A DNA stretch of 64,000 nucleotides, from the NCBI RefSeq assembly GCF_040536835.1, contig NZ_CP159578.1, positions 3,844,001 to 3,908,000 of the forward strand, written 5' to 3'. The notes under the pieces were generated by a model, which ran no database searches, was not told the DNA's origin, and saw nothing but the letters and a program-made list of their open reading frames with translations. Below, piece after piece: positions 57,203 through 64,000 of this stretch (positions are counted from its first letter, which is position 1; each line of letters starts with the position of its first letter). The stretch is from Salinicola endophyticus (GTDB lineage: Bacteria > Pseudomonadota > Gammaproteobacteria > Pseudomonadales > Halomonadaceae). The translations under genes and the position numbers were made by a program.

Positions 57203-58270
57203 ATGCGTTACAGCAAGCTCGGCAACACCGGCCTGTTCGTCTCTGAACTCTGTCTCGGCACCATGACCTTCGGCGGCGACGGCGACATGTGGCGCCAGAT
57301 CGGCGACCTGCAGCAGGCGGACGCGGACAAACTGGTCGGCCGCGCGCTGGACGCCGGCATCAACTTCATCGATACCGCCGACGTCTACTCCCAGGGCCAG
57401 TCCGAGGTCATCACCGGCCAGGCGCTCAAGAACCTCGGCGTGGCGCGTGACGACGTGGTGGTGGCGACCAAGGTGTTCAGCCCCACCGGCACCAATGACC
57501 CCTACCGCTCGACCGGGGTCAACAATCGCGGCGCCTCGCGCTATCACATCATGGAGGGGGTCAAGGCGAGCCTGAAGCGGCTGCAGCTCGAGCATATCGA
57601 CCTCTACCAGATTCACGGCTTCGACCCCGCCACGCCGATCGAAGAGACCGTGCGCGCCCTGCACACCCTGGTCGAGCATGGCCACGTGCGCTATGTCGGC
57701 GTCTCCAACTGGGCGGCGTGGCAGATCATGAAGGCACTGGGGATCGCCCAGCGCAACGGCTGGCACCGCTTCGAGTCGCTGCAGGCCTATTACACCGTGG
57801 CCGGGCGCGATCTGGAGCGCGAGCTGATCCCCATGCTCGAGAGCGAGGATCTGGGGCTGATGGTGTGGAGCCCGCTGGCGGGCGGGCTGCTCAGCGGCAA
57901 GTACAGCCGTGACGCCGAAGCCCAGGCCGGCGACCGCCGCGCCAGCTTCGACTTCCCGCCGGTCGACCGCGAGCGCGGCTTCGACTGCATCGACACCATG
58001 CGCGAGATCGCCGACGCCAAGGGCGTCTCGGTGGCCCAGATCGCCCTGGCCTGGCTGCTGCACCAGCCGCGCGTGACCAGCGTGATCGTCGGCGCCAAGC
58101 GCCTCGATCAGCTCGACGACAACATCGCCTCGACCGCGGTCACGCTGAGCGACGACGAACTGGCGCGGCTCGACCAGGTCAGCGCGCTGCCCGCCGAGTA
58201 CCCGGGCTGGATGCTCGAGCGTCAAGGCGACTATCGCCGCGAGCAGTTGCGCCAGGCGCGCAAGCGCTGA
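57203..58270 (+). CDS. Aldo/keto reductase
   Basis: 355-residue NADPH-dependent TIM-barrel reductase. The catalytic Asp is in NFIDTADVYSQGQSE (D, Y), Lys in VVATKVFSPTG, His in DLYQIHGFDP; the C-terminal IVGAKRLDQLDDNIASTAVTL is the coenzyme-binding part. It resembles the YajO/YghZ-like and Tas-like open-barrel members. GGAG precedes the ATG. Divergent from the AraC gene. Substrates would be aldehydes or quinones; not determinable here. Confidence 0.92.
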   Translation: MRYSKLGNTGLFVSELCLGTMTFGGDGDMWRQIGDLQQADADKLVGRALDAGINFIDTADVYSQGQSEVITGQALKNLGVARDDVVVATKVFSPTGTNDPYRSTGVNNRGASRYHIMEGVKASLKRLQLEHIDLYQIHGFDPATPIEETVRALHTLVEHGHVRYVGVSNWAAWQIMKALGIAQRNGWHRFESLQAYYTVAGRDLERELIPMLESEDLGLMVWSPLAGGLLSGKYSRDAEAQAGDRRASFDFPPVDRERGFDCIDTMREIADAKGVSVAQIALAWLLHQPRVTSVIVGAKRLDQLDDNIASTAVTLSDDELARLDQVSALPAEYPGWMLERQGDYRREQLRQARKR

Positions 58271-58482
58271 TACCGCGTCGAATCCTGCGCAGGGCTTGAG
58301 AAACGCCTGCAGCGCTACCACTTCAGTCAGAGAACGACATCCTGGGCGGCGCCGCCGCCCGGGATGTCGGGCATGTCGTTAGCGCCAGCGGTTGTTTCAC
58401 ACGCCCCCGGCGCTGCGTCATGATGAGCGTGCGAACCCGGCTTCACGGCCACCCCAGGTCAACAGGCAAACAGGAGAGTGTC

Positions 58483-59118
58483 ATGGCGTTACAGCTCGGC
58501 GATACCGCCCCGGACTTCACCCAGGAGAGCACTGAAGGGCCGATCTCGTTCCACCAGTGGGCCGGCGACAGCTGGGTCATCCTGTTCTCCCACCCGGCCG
58601 ACTTCACCCCGGTATGCACCACCGAACTCGGCGAAGTCTCGCGCCTCAAGCCGGAGTTCGAGCGCCGCAATACCAAGGCGATCGGTCTGTCGGTCGACCC
58701 GCTGGACGACCACCAGCGCTGGGTCGGCGATATCGAAGAGACCCAGGGCTGCGGGCTCAACTTCCCGCTGCTGGCAGATGCCGACCGCTCGGTGAGCGAG
58801 GCCTACGGCATGATCCACCCCAACGCCAGCGGCACCAACACCGTACGCTCGGTGTTCATCATCGATCCGGCCAAGAAGGTGCGCCTGACCATCACCTATC
58901 CGCCCAGCACCGGACGCAACTTCGCCGAGATCCTGCGCGTGCTCGACAGCCTGCAGCTGACCGACGGCTACAAGGTCGCCACCCCGGTCAACTGGCAGGA
59001 CGGCGACGACGTCATCATCGTGCCGTCGATCGACAACGAGAAGGCCAAGGAGCTGTTCCCCAACGGCTGGGACGAGAAGAAGCCCTACCTGCGCGTGACC
59101 AAGCAGCCCAACAAATAA
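58483..59118 (+). CDS. 1-Cys peroxiredoxin (Prx6 type)
   Basis: 211-residue thiol peroxidase. FSHPADFTPVCTTELGEVSR carries the peroxidatic Cys45; the C-terminal domain has DGDDVIIVPSIDNEKAKELF. A resolving Cys is not at the 2-Cys position; a GCG cysteine (~85) is present but in a non-standard site. The ATG at 58483 follows AGGAGAG; the frame extends upstream without family similarity. Reduces H2O2 and organic hydroperoxides. A strong terminator follows. Confidence 0.93.
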   Translation: MALQLGDTAPDFTQESTEGPISFHQWAGDSWVILFSHPADFTPVCTTELGEVSRLKPEFERRNTKAIGLSVDPLDDHQRWVGDIEETQGCGLNFPLLADADRSVSEAYGMIHPNASGTNTVRSVFIIDPAKKVRLTITYPPSTGRNFAEILRVLDSLQLTDGYKVATPVNWQDGDDVIIVPSIDNEKAKELFPNGWDEKKPYLRVTKQPNK

Positions 59119-59151
59119 GCCGGCTGGCCGGCACCGTAAAAACGGCCCCAT

Positions 59152-59187
59152 AAAAAAGCCCGCGCTCGGTGAGCGCGGGCTTTTTTT
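59152..59187 (+). terminator. Terminator of the peroxiredoxin gene
   Basis: GCCCGCGCTC (59158-59167) pairs with GAGCGCGGGC (59171-59180), loop GGT, preceded by AAAAAA and followed by seven T. Works in both directions, serving the convergent small gene too. Confidence 0.9.
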
Positions 59188-59237
59188 GCCCTGCCGTCTT
59201 GGCTTGCAGTGTTGTCTTGCGAGCGAGCGGAAATGGC

Positions 59238-59426
59238 TCAGCAGCGCGAGCAGGATTTCAGCGCCTTGCGCTCGTCGCGCGTCAGGCGCGGCCGCGCCTC
59301 GCGTGCCGGCAGGCGCAGCGTGGCCGAGCGCGCCAGCATCATCACCATGACACGCACTACGTGGGCAACCACGTAGATAACCACGGCCATGATGATCAAC
59401 GCCTTGATGCGCCCTGAGATTTTCAC
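59238..59426 (-). CDS. Small membrane protein, 62 aa
   Basis: Begins with GTG at 59426 behind AAGGAGA (eight bases). MKISGRIKALIIMAVVIYVV then HVVRVMVMMLARS gives one or two hydrophobic helices, followed by a basic tail (REARPRLTRDERKALKSCSRC) with two cysteines near the end. An upstream in-frame extension is Arg-rich and unlikely. Unrecognised; convergent with the peroxiredoxin gene. Confidence 0.55.
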   Translation of the reverse strand: MKISGRIKALIIMAVVIYVVAHVVRVMVMMLARSATLRLPAREARPRLTRDERKALKSCSRC

Positions 59427-59530
59427 GCTGCGTCTCCTTGCGAGAGAGATATTGGGGGGATTGACAGCAAGGATATAAGCACAAGAGTGTGACGGAAAAT
59501 TGAAGGCGTCGATAATGGTCATGCCGGCTA

Positions 59531-59578
59531 TCGATAGCCTCGTTGATCGATACCCTCGCTGATCGATAGTCTCGACTA
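59531..59578. repeat. Three 16-bp tandem repeats upstream of the flavin reductase gene
   Basis: TCGATAGCCTCGTTGA, TCGATACCCTCGCTGA and TCGATAGTCTCGACTA follow each other directly, 36 bp before the ATG at 59615. The even spacing (about 1.5 helical turns) and the partly palindromic TATCGATA/ATCGAT cores could be binding sites. Confidence 0.65.
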
Positions 59579-59614
59579 GGCTGGACGACAGGCGATCCAC
59601 GAGAGGGCCACGGC

Positions 59615-60187
59615 ATGAACCGGCATACGCACCACGCAGCACACAAATCCCGCTTTCCGCTCGACCAGTGCCGCTGTCATCTCGAGACAGGACCGATCGT
59701 GCTGGTGGGGTCGCAGTGGCAGGACACGCGTAACCTGATGGTGATGGGCTGGCACATGATGCTCGGCTTCACCCCCGCGCATTTCGGCTGCCTGATCAGC
59801 CCCGGCAACCATAGCTATCATCTGATCCGCGAAAGCCGGGAGTGCACGATCAACGTGCCCACCGTCGATCTAGTGGATGCAGTGGTCGGCGTAGGCAACA
59901 GCGATGGCGATGAAGTCGACAAATTCGCCGCCTTCGGGCTGACGCCGCAGGCCAGTCAGGAGGTCTCGGCACCTGCGGTCGCACAGTGTTATGCCAACTT
60001 CGAGTGTCGTCTGGTGGACGATAGCCAGATCGATCGCCATGAGCTGTTCATCTGGGAGATCGTCGCCGCCCATGTCGACACTTCTCTGGAGCGACCGCGC
60101 ACGCTGCACTACCGCGGCCACGGCCGTTTCATGGTCGCTGGCGACGAAATAGATCGCTCGGCGGATTTCCGGAGACAAAACCTGTGA
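59615..60187 (+). CDS. Flavin reductase-like (FMN-binding split barrel) protein
   Basis: 190 residues of the flavin-reductase-like fold. PIVLVGSQWQDTRNLMVMGW gives the FMN-binding strand pair, CLISPGNHSYHLIRESRECTINVPT the second conserved block, and ELFIWEIVAAHVD the C-terminal strand. Likely a flavin- or flavoenzyme-associated reductase of small molecules. It stands alone behind three 16-bp tandem repeats. The name of the precise subfamily is not certain. Confidence 0.82.
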   Translation: MNRHTHHAAHKSRFPLDQCRCHLETGPIVLVGSQWQDTRNLMVMGWHMMLGFTPAHFGCLISPGNHSYHLIRESRECTINVPTVDLVDAVVGVGNSDGDEVDKFAAFGLTPQASQEVSAPAVAQCYANFECRLVDDSQIDRHELFIWEIVAAHVDTSLERPRTLHYRGHGRFMVAGDEIDRSADFRRQNL

Positions 60188-60342
60188 CCGAGCCTTCGGC
60201 ATTCGGGTCATAGGCTCGGAGCGTCTTCTGCGGCACCGGTATCATCAATGATGAGCGTAGCGGGCGTCCCGGCGTTGGTGACCGAAGCGTGCTCGATCCG
60301 AAGCCGCGCCAGCAGGGATGGATGTGCCTAGCGGAGGCGAAC

Positions 60343-61008
60343 ATGAGAGTGCTACTGGTAGAGGATGACGAGCTACTGGCCGAAAGTCTGGCCGAGCTGC
60401 TGGACGACTCGGGCTATCGCGTCGATGTGGCCAGCGGCATGAGCACGGCCGCGGCGCTGGTGAGTACCGAAAGCTATGCGCTGGCGATCCTCGACCTGGG
60501 GTTGCCGGATGGCTCGGGCATGGCACTGCTGAGCGACTGGCGCCAGGCGCGCTGGTCGGTGCCGGTATTGATCCTGACGGCCAGGGATAGCTGGATGGAC
60601 AAGGTGGAGGGGCTACGCGCCGGTGCCGACGACTACATGACCAAGCCGTTTCACGAAGAGGAGCTGCTGGCACGCTTGCAGGCACTGCTGCGCCGCCGTG
60701 TCGACACCTTCTCGCACGTTCTGGAAATCAACGGCATTTGCCTCGATGAACAGCGTCAGCAGTATCGTCTCGCCCAGGGGGACTGGCAGGGACTGACCTC
60801 GACCGAGTTCCGACTGCTGCGCTACCTGATGCGCCACCCCGATCGGGTCCATTCCAAGCCACAGCTGCTGGAGCAGCTCTATGCACTGGACCAGGACGCC
60901 GCGGCCCCCAACCTGATCGAGGTCTACATCGCCCGCCTACGCCATCGGCTCGGGCGCGAGCGCATCGTGACCCGACGCGGAGAGGGGTACATGCTTGTTT
61001 CGGCTTGA
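60343..61008 (+). CDS. OmpR-family response regulator
   Basis: 221 residues. Receiver domain (1-118) with acidic pocket Asp8/Asp9, phospho-acceptor Asp51 (ILDLGLPDGSG), Thr in LILTARD and Lys in MTKPF; C-terminal winged helix (~125-221; STEFRLLRYLMRHPDRVHSK, EVYIARLRHRLG, TRRGEGYML). Closest in feel to QseB/PmrA. The start MRVLLVEDDE at 60343 is chosen over the upstream in-frame ATG. It overlaps the kinase gene by 14 bases and precedes copper-protein genes, so copper response is likely (inference). Confidence 0.92.
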   Translation: MRVLLVEDDELLAESLAELLDDSGYRVDVASGMSTAAALVSTESYALAILDLGLPDGSGMALLSDWRQARWSVPVLILTARDSWMDKVEGLRAGADDYMTKPFHEEELLARLQALLRRRVDTFSHVLEINGICLDEQRQQYRLAQGDWQGLTSTEFRLLRYLMRHPDRVHSKPQLLEQLYALDQDAAAPNLIEVYIARLRHRLGRERIVTRRGEGYMLVSA

Positions 61009-62311
61009 TCGGCGCAGCCTGTACCTGCGTCTACTGGGCTCGCTTGCGCTGGTGGCGCTGATCGTGGTGGTCGTCACCTGGAGTCTGCACGGTATCCTGC
61101 TCAATCGCCTGGCTCAGGAGTTTCTGGCCGATCGCCTGGAGCAGGAGGCGCGCTCCAGCGTGCAGTATCTGCGTGCTCAGCATACCCCTGACAACCTAGC
61201 GGCATGGCAAGGCACGAGCACCGCCGACGTGTTCCACCACTTCTATCTGCTGAAGATAGGCGACCGCCTTCGCACTTCCCATCCCGACCTGTTGCCGACA
61301 CTCGAGCCACTGCTCGAAGGGCCCGGCGGGCGAGCTAGCAAGGTGCATTGGGGCGACTATCACTTGCTCGTCTGGCGTACACACTTCGTACTCGACGACC
61401 AGCCGTCGACGCTGGTGATCGGAGAGGATTTCGCCAGCGTCGAGCGCGGGCTTTCACGCCTGCATGTCTGGGTCGGCGTCATTTCGGCGCTGGTACTGCT
61501 GCTGCTACTGATATTGAATCTGTTCGCGGTCAAGCGGGCGCTGCGCCCTTTTGCGCGCTTGAGCCATCAACTCGGCGAGCTACAGCAAGGCACCCGTGCG
61601 CGTCTCGAGATCGAGACCGTCTCCGAGCTGGATGCCCCGATCCGTCAGCTCAACGCTTTCTTGGACGATCAGAAGCGTCGCCAGCAACGCTCGCGGGAGT
61701 CGCTGGCCAACCTGTCCCATGCCATCCGGGCGCCGTTGACGGCGGTGATCCAGTCACTGCGCTCGCGCCGTGCAGTCGACGAACCGCGCCGCGCACGACT
61801 CCTGACCCGCCTTTACGATATCGACGAAAAGCTCGAGGCGGAGCTACGTCGTTCGCGTATCGCCGGTCCCAGTACCGGTCAGCAGCATACCACCGAGACA
61901 GACGTCCACTCTTTACTGGAGATGTTCACCACCCTCTATCCCGACATCGACTTCGTCCTCTCGAACGCCCCTGCACAGGCCGATTACCGCCTGCCCATGG
62001 AGCGCCAGGATGGCATGGAGATGCTGGGGATCGTTCTGGACAACGCGGGCAAATGGGCGCGTGGCCGGGTCGAGCTGACGCTGTGTGACCATCCTCCCGG
62101 CCTGCGTCTGGAAGACGACGGCCCAGGCGTAGCGGACGAGATGCTGGACACGCTGGGTCAGCGTGGCTGGCGCCTGGACGAACAGCGTCGAGGCCATGGT
62201 CTGGGGCTCTCGATCCTCGCCCAGCTCGTCGATCGCTACGGCGGCCGAGTGCGCTACGCGAAGGCGACACTGGGCGGGCTGCGCGTCGAGATCGATATCC
62301 CGACGGCCTGA
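60995..62311 (+). CDS. Sensor histidine kinase
   Basis: 438 residues from a TTG at 60995 with GGAGAGGGG seven bases upstream. Two membrane segments (11-29 and 160-178) enclose a ~130-residue periplasmic sensor with several His (HHFYLLKIGD, KVHWGDYHLLVWRTH), which could bind metal. A HAMP-like linker follows. The H-box reads NLSHAIRAPLTAV with His242 (SHAIRAPL instead of SHELRTPL), and the N-box is VLDNAGKWARGRV, a PhoQ-like form, with GPGV and GHGLGLSI as G-boxes. The stop abuts MITE copy C, whose first base is the last base of the stop codon. Confidence 0.9.
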   Translation: MFRLDRRSLYLRLLGSLALVALIVVVVTWSLHGILLNRLAQEFLADRLEQEARSSVQYLRAQHTPDNLAAWQGTSTADVFHHFYLLKIGDRLRTSHPDLLPTLEPLLEGPGGRASKVHWGDYHLLVWRTHFVLDDQPSTLVIGEDFASVERGLSRLHVWVGVISALVLLLLLILNLFAVKRALRPFARLSHQLGELQQGTRARLEIETVSELDAPIRQLNAFLDDQKRRQQRSRESLANLSHAIRAPLTAVIQSLRSRRAVDEPRRARLLTRLYDIDEKLEAELRRSRIAGPSTGQQHTTETDVHSLLEMFTTLYPDIDFVLSNAPAQADYRLPMERQDGMEMLGIVLDNAGKWARGRVELTLCDHPPGLRLEDDGPGVADEMLDTLGQRGWRLDEQRRGHGLGLSILAQLVDRYGGRVRYAKATLGGLRVEIDIPTA

Positions 62312-62453
62312 GAGGGTGTTTACAAAATGCCTGCGCTCGACAATACGGCGTTGAAATCGACCTCAAAATACTCATTTACCCCTTGTAAACTCCGCTTTTT
62401 CGGCCGATTTCGCCTTGTCTTGCCTTCGCTCGTCGAATTTGTAAACACCCTCT
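62311..62453. mobile_element. MITE-like repeat, copy C (143 bp)
   Basis: AGAGGGTGTTTACAAA (62311-62326) and its exact 16-base complement (62438-62453) bound a noncoding core. Segments such as CGCTCGACAATACGGCGTTG, CTCATTTACCCCTTGTAAAC and GCCTTGTCTTGCCTTCGCTC match the reverse complement of copy A at 33779-33940. The terminal sequences differ from copies A and B, so the core is shared between two end types. It begins in the stop codon of the kinase gene and separates it from the cupredoxin gene. Confidence 0.8.
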
Positions 62454-62562
62454 GAGGGGACATCGAAAAACGTCACGTTGACGATGCCGACAGTGGCGTT
62501 TTTCAGGTTCCTCTCAGCAAGCAGGCGCAGGATGCAGACAATGTCTGCTGCGGAGCTTGCTC

Positions 62563-63051
62563 ATGAAAGCCCTACTGATCACCAGTCTGCTCATTCTCAC
62601 CTCCCCGGCGCTGGCCGATGCCAGTCACGACCACACTTCCGACTCTGCTTCCGCCTCGGGCGACGCATCGGCGGTGACGCGCACTATCGAGATCAAGGCC
62701 GGAAGCATGTGGTTCGACCCCGCTCGACTGCAGATTGCCCCGGGGGCCACCGTGCGCTTTCGCATTCAGAACGTATCCATGCTCCCCCACGAGTTCTCGA
62801 TCGGCAGCGCCGACATGCAGCGCCGACACCAAGAGATGATGCAACACAACGACGGCCGTCACGGTGCAGGCCATCACGGCGATGGCCACGACGACATGAT
62901 GTCGACATCGGTCACCATCGAGCCCGGTGCCACGCAAACCCTGATATGGACCGCGCCCCTTCAGGGGGAGCGTGTCGAGTACGCCTGCTTCCTCCCCGGC
63001 CATTACGAAGCCGGCATGAAGGGTGTCGTGACGCTGAGTTCAGCGTCGTGA
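62563..63051 (+). CDS. Periplasmic cupredoxin-like copper protein
   Basis: 162 residues with a Sec signal (MKALLITSLLILTSPALADA). Type 1 copper ligands fit: His76 (MLPHEFS), Cys142, His147 and Met152 (ACFLPGHYEAGMKG). A His-rich insert (~89-110; HQEMMQHNDGRHGAGHHGDGHDD) with Met and His is unusual and suggests copper binding beyond the blue-copper site. The ATG at 62563 follows CGGAG. It sits between the kinase gene and the multicopper oxidase gene, fitting periplasmic copper handling. Confidence 0.87.
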   Translation: MKALLITSLLILTSPALADASHDHTSDSASASGDASAVTRTIEIKAGSMWFDPARLQIAPGATVRFRIQNVSMLPHEFSIGSADMQRRHQEMMQHNDGRHGAGHHGDGHDDMMSTSVTIEPGATQTLIWTAPLQGERVEYACFLPGHYEAGMKGVVTLSSAS

Positions 63052-63088
63052 GCCGTGCGCGCCCCTCAGTCACCTGGAGCTGTCTGTC

Positions 63089-64000
63089 ATGACATCACGT
63101 GTAACGGATGAAAGTCGCCGCCGCCTACTCCTGGCCCTGGCCGGGACGGGAGCGCTGGCAGGGCTGGAGGCACTGCTGCCGGGCTACGCCCGCGGGGCGC
63201 CGCTGACCCCGCGGGCGGGTAATGCGGCACAGGTGAATGGCGGTGTGCCCGGCCCGGTCCTGCTGGATTTCGACGTGCGTCGTGAACGCGTCGCCATCGC
63301 TGGCGGCCATGGCAGCGGTATTACCATCAACCGTTCGATCCCGGCCCCACTGGTCGAGTTGTGGGAAGGGCAGCAGGCCCATCTACGCATCCACAATCAT
63401 CTCGATGAAGACACCTCGATCCACTGGCATGGCCTGCTGTTGCCCTTCCAGATGGATGGTGTGCCCGGGGTTTCCTTTCCCGGCATCGCGCCGGGCGAGA
63501 CCTTCGAGGTGCGCTTTCCCGTTCGCCAGAGTGGTACCTACTGGTATCACAGCCACTCCGGCATGCAGGAGCAGAAAGGGCTGACCGGCCCGCTGGTGGT
63601 TCATCCTGCGTCACCGCACCGTGTCACGGCGGACCGGGAGTTCGTGGTCATGCTCAACGACTGGACCTTCGACGACCCGCACCGAATCATGGCCCGGCTG
63701 AAAAGCTCGGGGGAGTACTACAACTTCAACCAGCGCACGGTGGGAGATTTCTTCGACGCGGTGGAGAAGGAGGGCTGGGCCGCTACCGTCAGAGATCGTC
63801 TGGCCTGGAACAACATGCGCATGAGCCCTCGCGATATCGCCGACGTCACGGGCGCCACCTACAGCTATCTCATGAACGGGCTGCATCCTGCCGTGGGCTG
63901 GGAGGGCGTGTTCCGTCCCGGCGAGCGTATCCGGCTGCGGGTGATCAACGCCTCGGCGATGACCTATTTCAATTTCCGCATCCCGGGGCTGGCCATGACG
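63089..64000 (+). CDS. copA: Multicopper oxidase CopA, N-terminal part
   Basis: Runs off the right edge; 304 codons are visible. The N-terminus SRRRLLLALAGTGALAG is a Tat-like signal. Copper-ligand motifs of the first cupredoxin domain are SIHWHGLLLPFQMDGVPG (His112, His114) and TYWYHSHSGMQEQKGLTGPL (His154, His156). The second domain starts at FVVMLNDWTFDDP. This is the PcoA/CopA copper-resistance type of oxidase, thought to oxidise Cu(I) in the periplasm. GGAG precedes the ATG at 63089, 37 bp after the cupredoxin stop, so both are probably one transcript. Confidence 0.92.
   Translation, partial: MTSRVTDESRRRLLLALAGTGALAGLEALLPGYARGAPLTPRAGNAAQVNGGVPGPVLLDFDVRRERVAIAGGHGSGITINRSIPAPLVELWEGQQAHLRIHNHLDEDTSIHWHGLLLPFQMDGVPGVSFPGIAPGETFEVRFPVRQSGTYWYHSHSGMQEQKGLTGPLVVHPASPHRVTADREFVVMLNDWTFDDPHRIMARLKSSGEYYNFNQRTVGDFFDAVEKEGWAATVRDRLAWNNMRMSPRDIADVTGATYSYLMNGLHPAVGWEGVFRPGERIRLRVINASAMTYFNFRIPGLAMT

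Overview
The window is high-GC (roughly 65%) chromosomal DNA of a gammaproteobacterium, most likely from the Halomonadaceae (Halomonas, Salinicola, Kushneria or Chromohalobacter type). The basis is the rRNA operon layout (16S, tRNA-Ile, tRNA-Ala, 23S, 5S), E. coli-like rrn promoters and boxA, acidic proteins, and a gene set usual for halophilic gammaproteobacteria (TRAP transport of sugar acids, OpgD, znu genes, AaeB-like efflux). The genus call is inference; no database was searched.

Layout. 1-383: 3' end of typA/bipA. 726-6010: branched-chain amino-acid type ABC transporter (livG, livF, livH, livM, then convergent livK). 6178-8355: small hypothetical gene, LysR regulator, azoreductase-like flavoprotein. 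8566-14553: complete rRNA operon on the minus strand with two promoters 100 bp apart, two boxA copies, a decayed tRNA-Ile copy in the spacer and a 5S 3'-end relic in the terminator zone. 15010-16435: decayed patch downstream of tRNA-Thr(CGU), with a zwf pseudogene and an intact ROK (polyphosphate glucokinase-like) kinase. 16570-21117: CSS-EAL phosphodiesterase, NodT/OprM lipoprotein, AI-2E family transporter. 21300-22469: two overlapping tiny zinc-ribbon genes behind a triple-hairpin leader, then a coiled-coil hypothetical gene.

22443-29287 is a 6.8-kb island bounded by an 82-bp direct repeat (73 bp perfect) that duplicates the 3' end of the hypothetical gene at 21993-22469. Its genes (SDR with divergent TetR, MpaB/DUF2236 oxygenase, VanB-type flavin/[2Fe-2S] reductase, PoxB) and relics (TetR and LysR fragments) read like alphaproteobacterial DNA.

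29525-36841: katG; a Zur-type site, a tiny His-rich membrane protein, znuC, znuB and znuA; a YrhK-type membrane protein; OmpW. 37051-44852: sugar-acid uptake and catabolism (TRAP dctPQM, enolase-superfamily protein, gluconate 5-dehydrogenase-like SDR, L-idonate 5-dehydrogenase-like enzyme) with a divergent GntR regulator and a 2-hydroxyacid dehydrogenase. 45076-48645: AaeB/AaeX/AaeA-like efflux operon. 48704-60187: M42 peptidase, polysaccharide deacetylase, NhaC-like antiporter, OpgD, glyoxalase I, NlpC/P60 lipoprotein, AraC regulator, aldo/keto reductase, 1-Cys peroxiredoxin, small membrane protein, flavin reductase-like protein. 60343-64000: probable copper-response locus (response regulator, histidine kinase, cupredoxin, multicopper oxidase running off the end).

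A MITE-like repeat family occurs three times: 162 bp between znuB and znuA, a 52-bp ends-only version after gloA, and 143 bp inverted after the histidine kinase. The best candidates for something new are the repeat-bounded oxygenase/reductase island, the His-rich peptide at the head of the Zur-type operon, and the zinc-ribbon pair with its structured leader.
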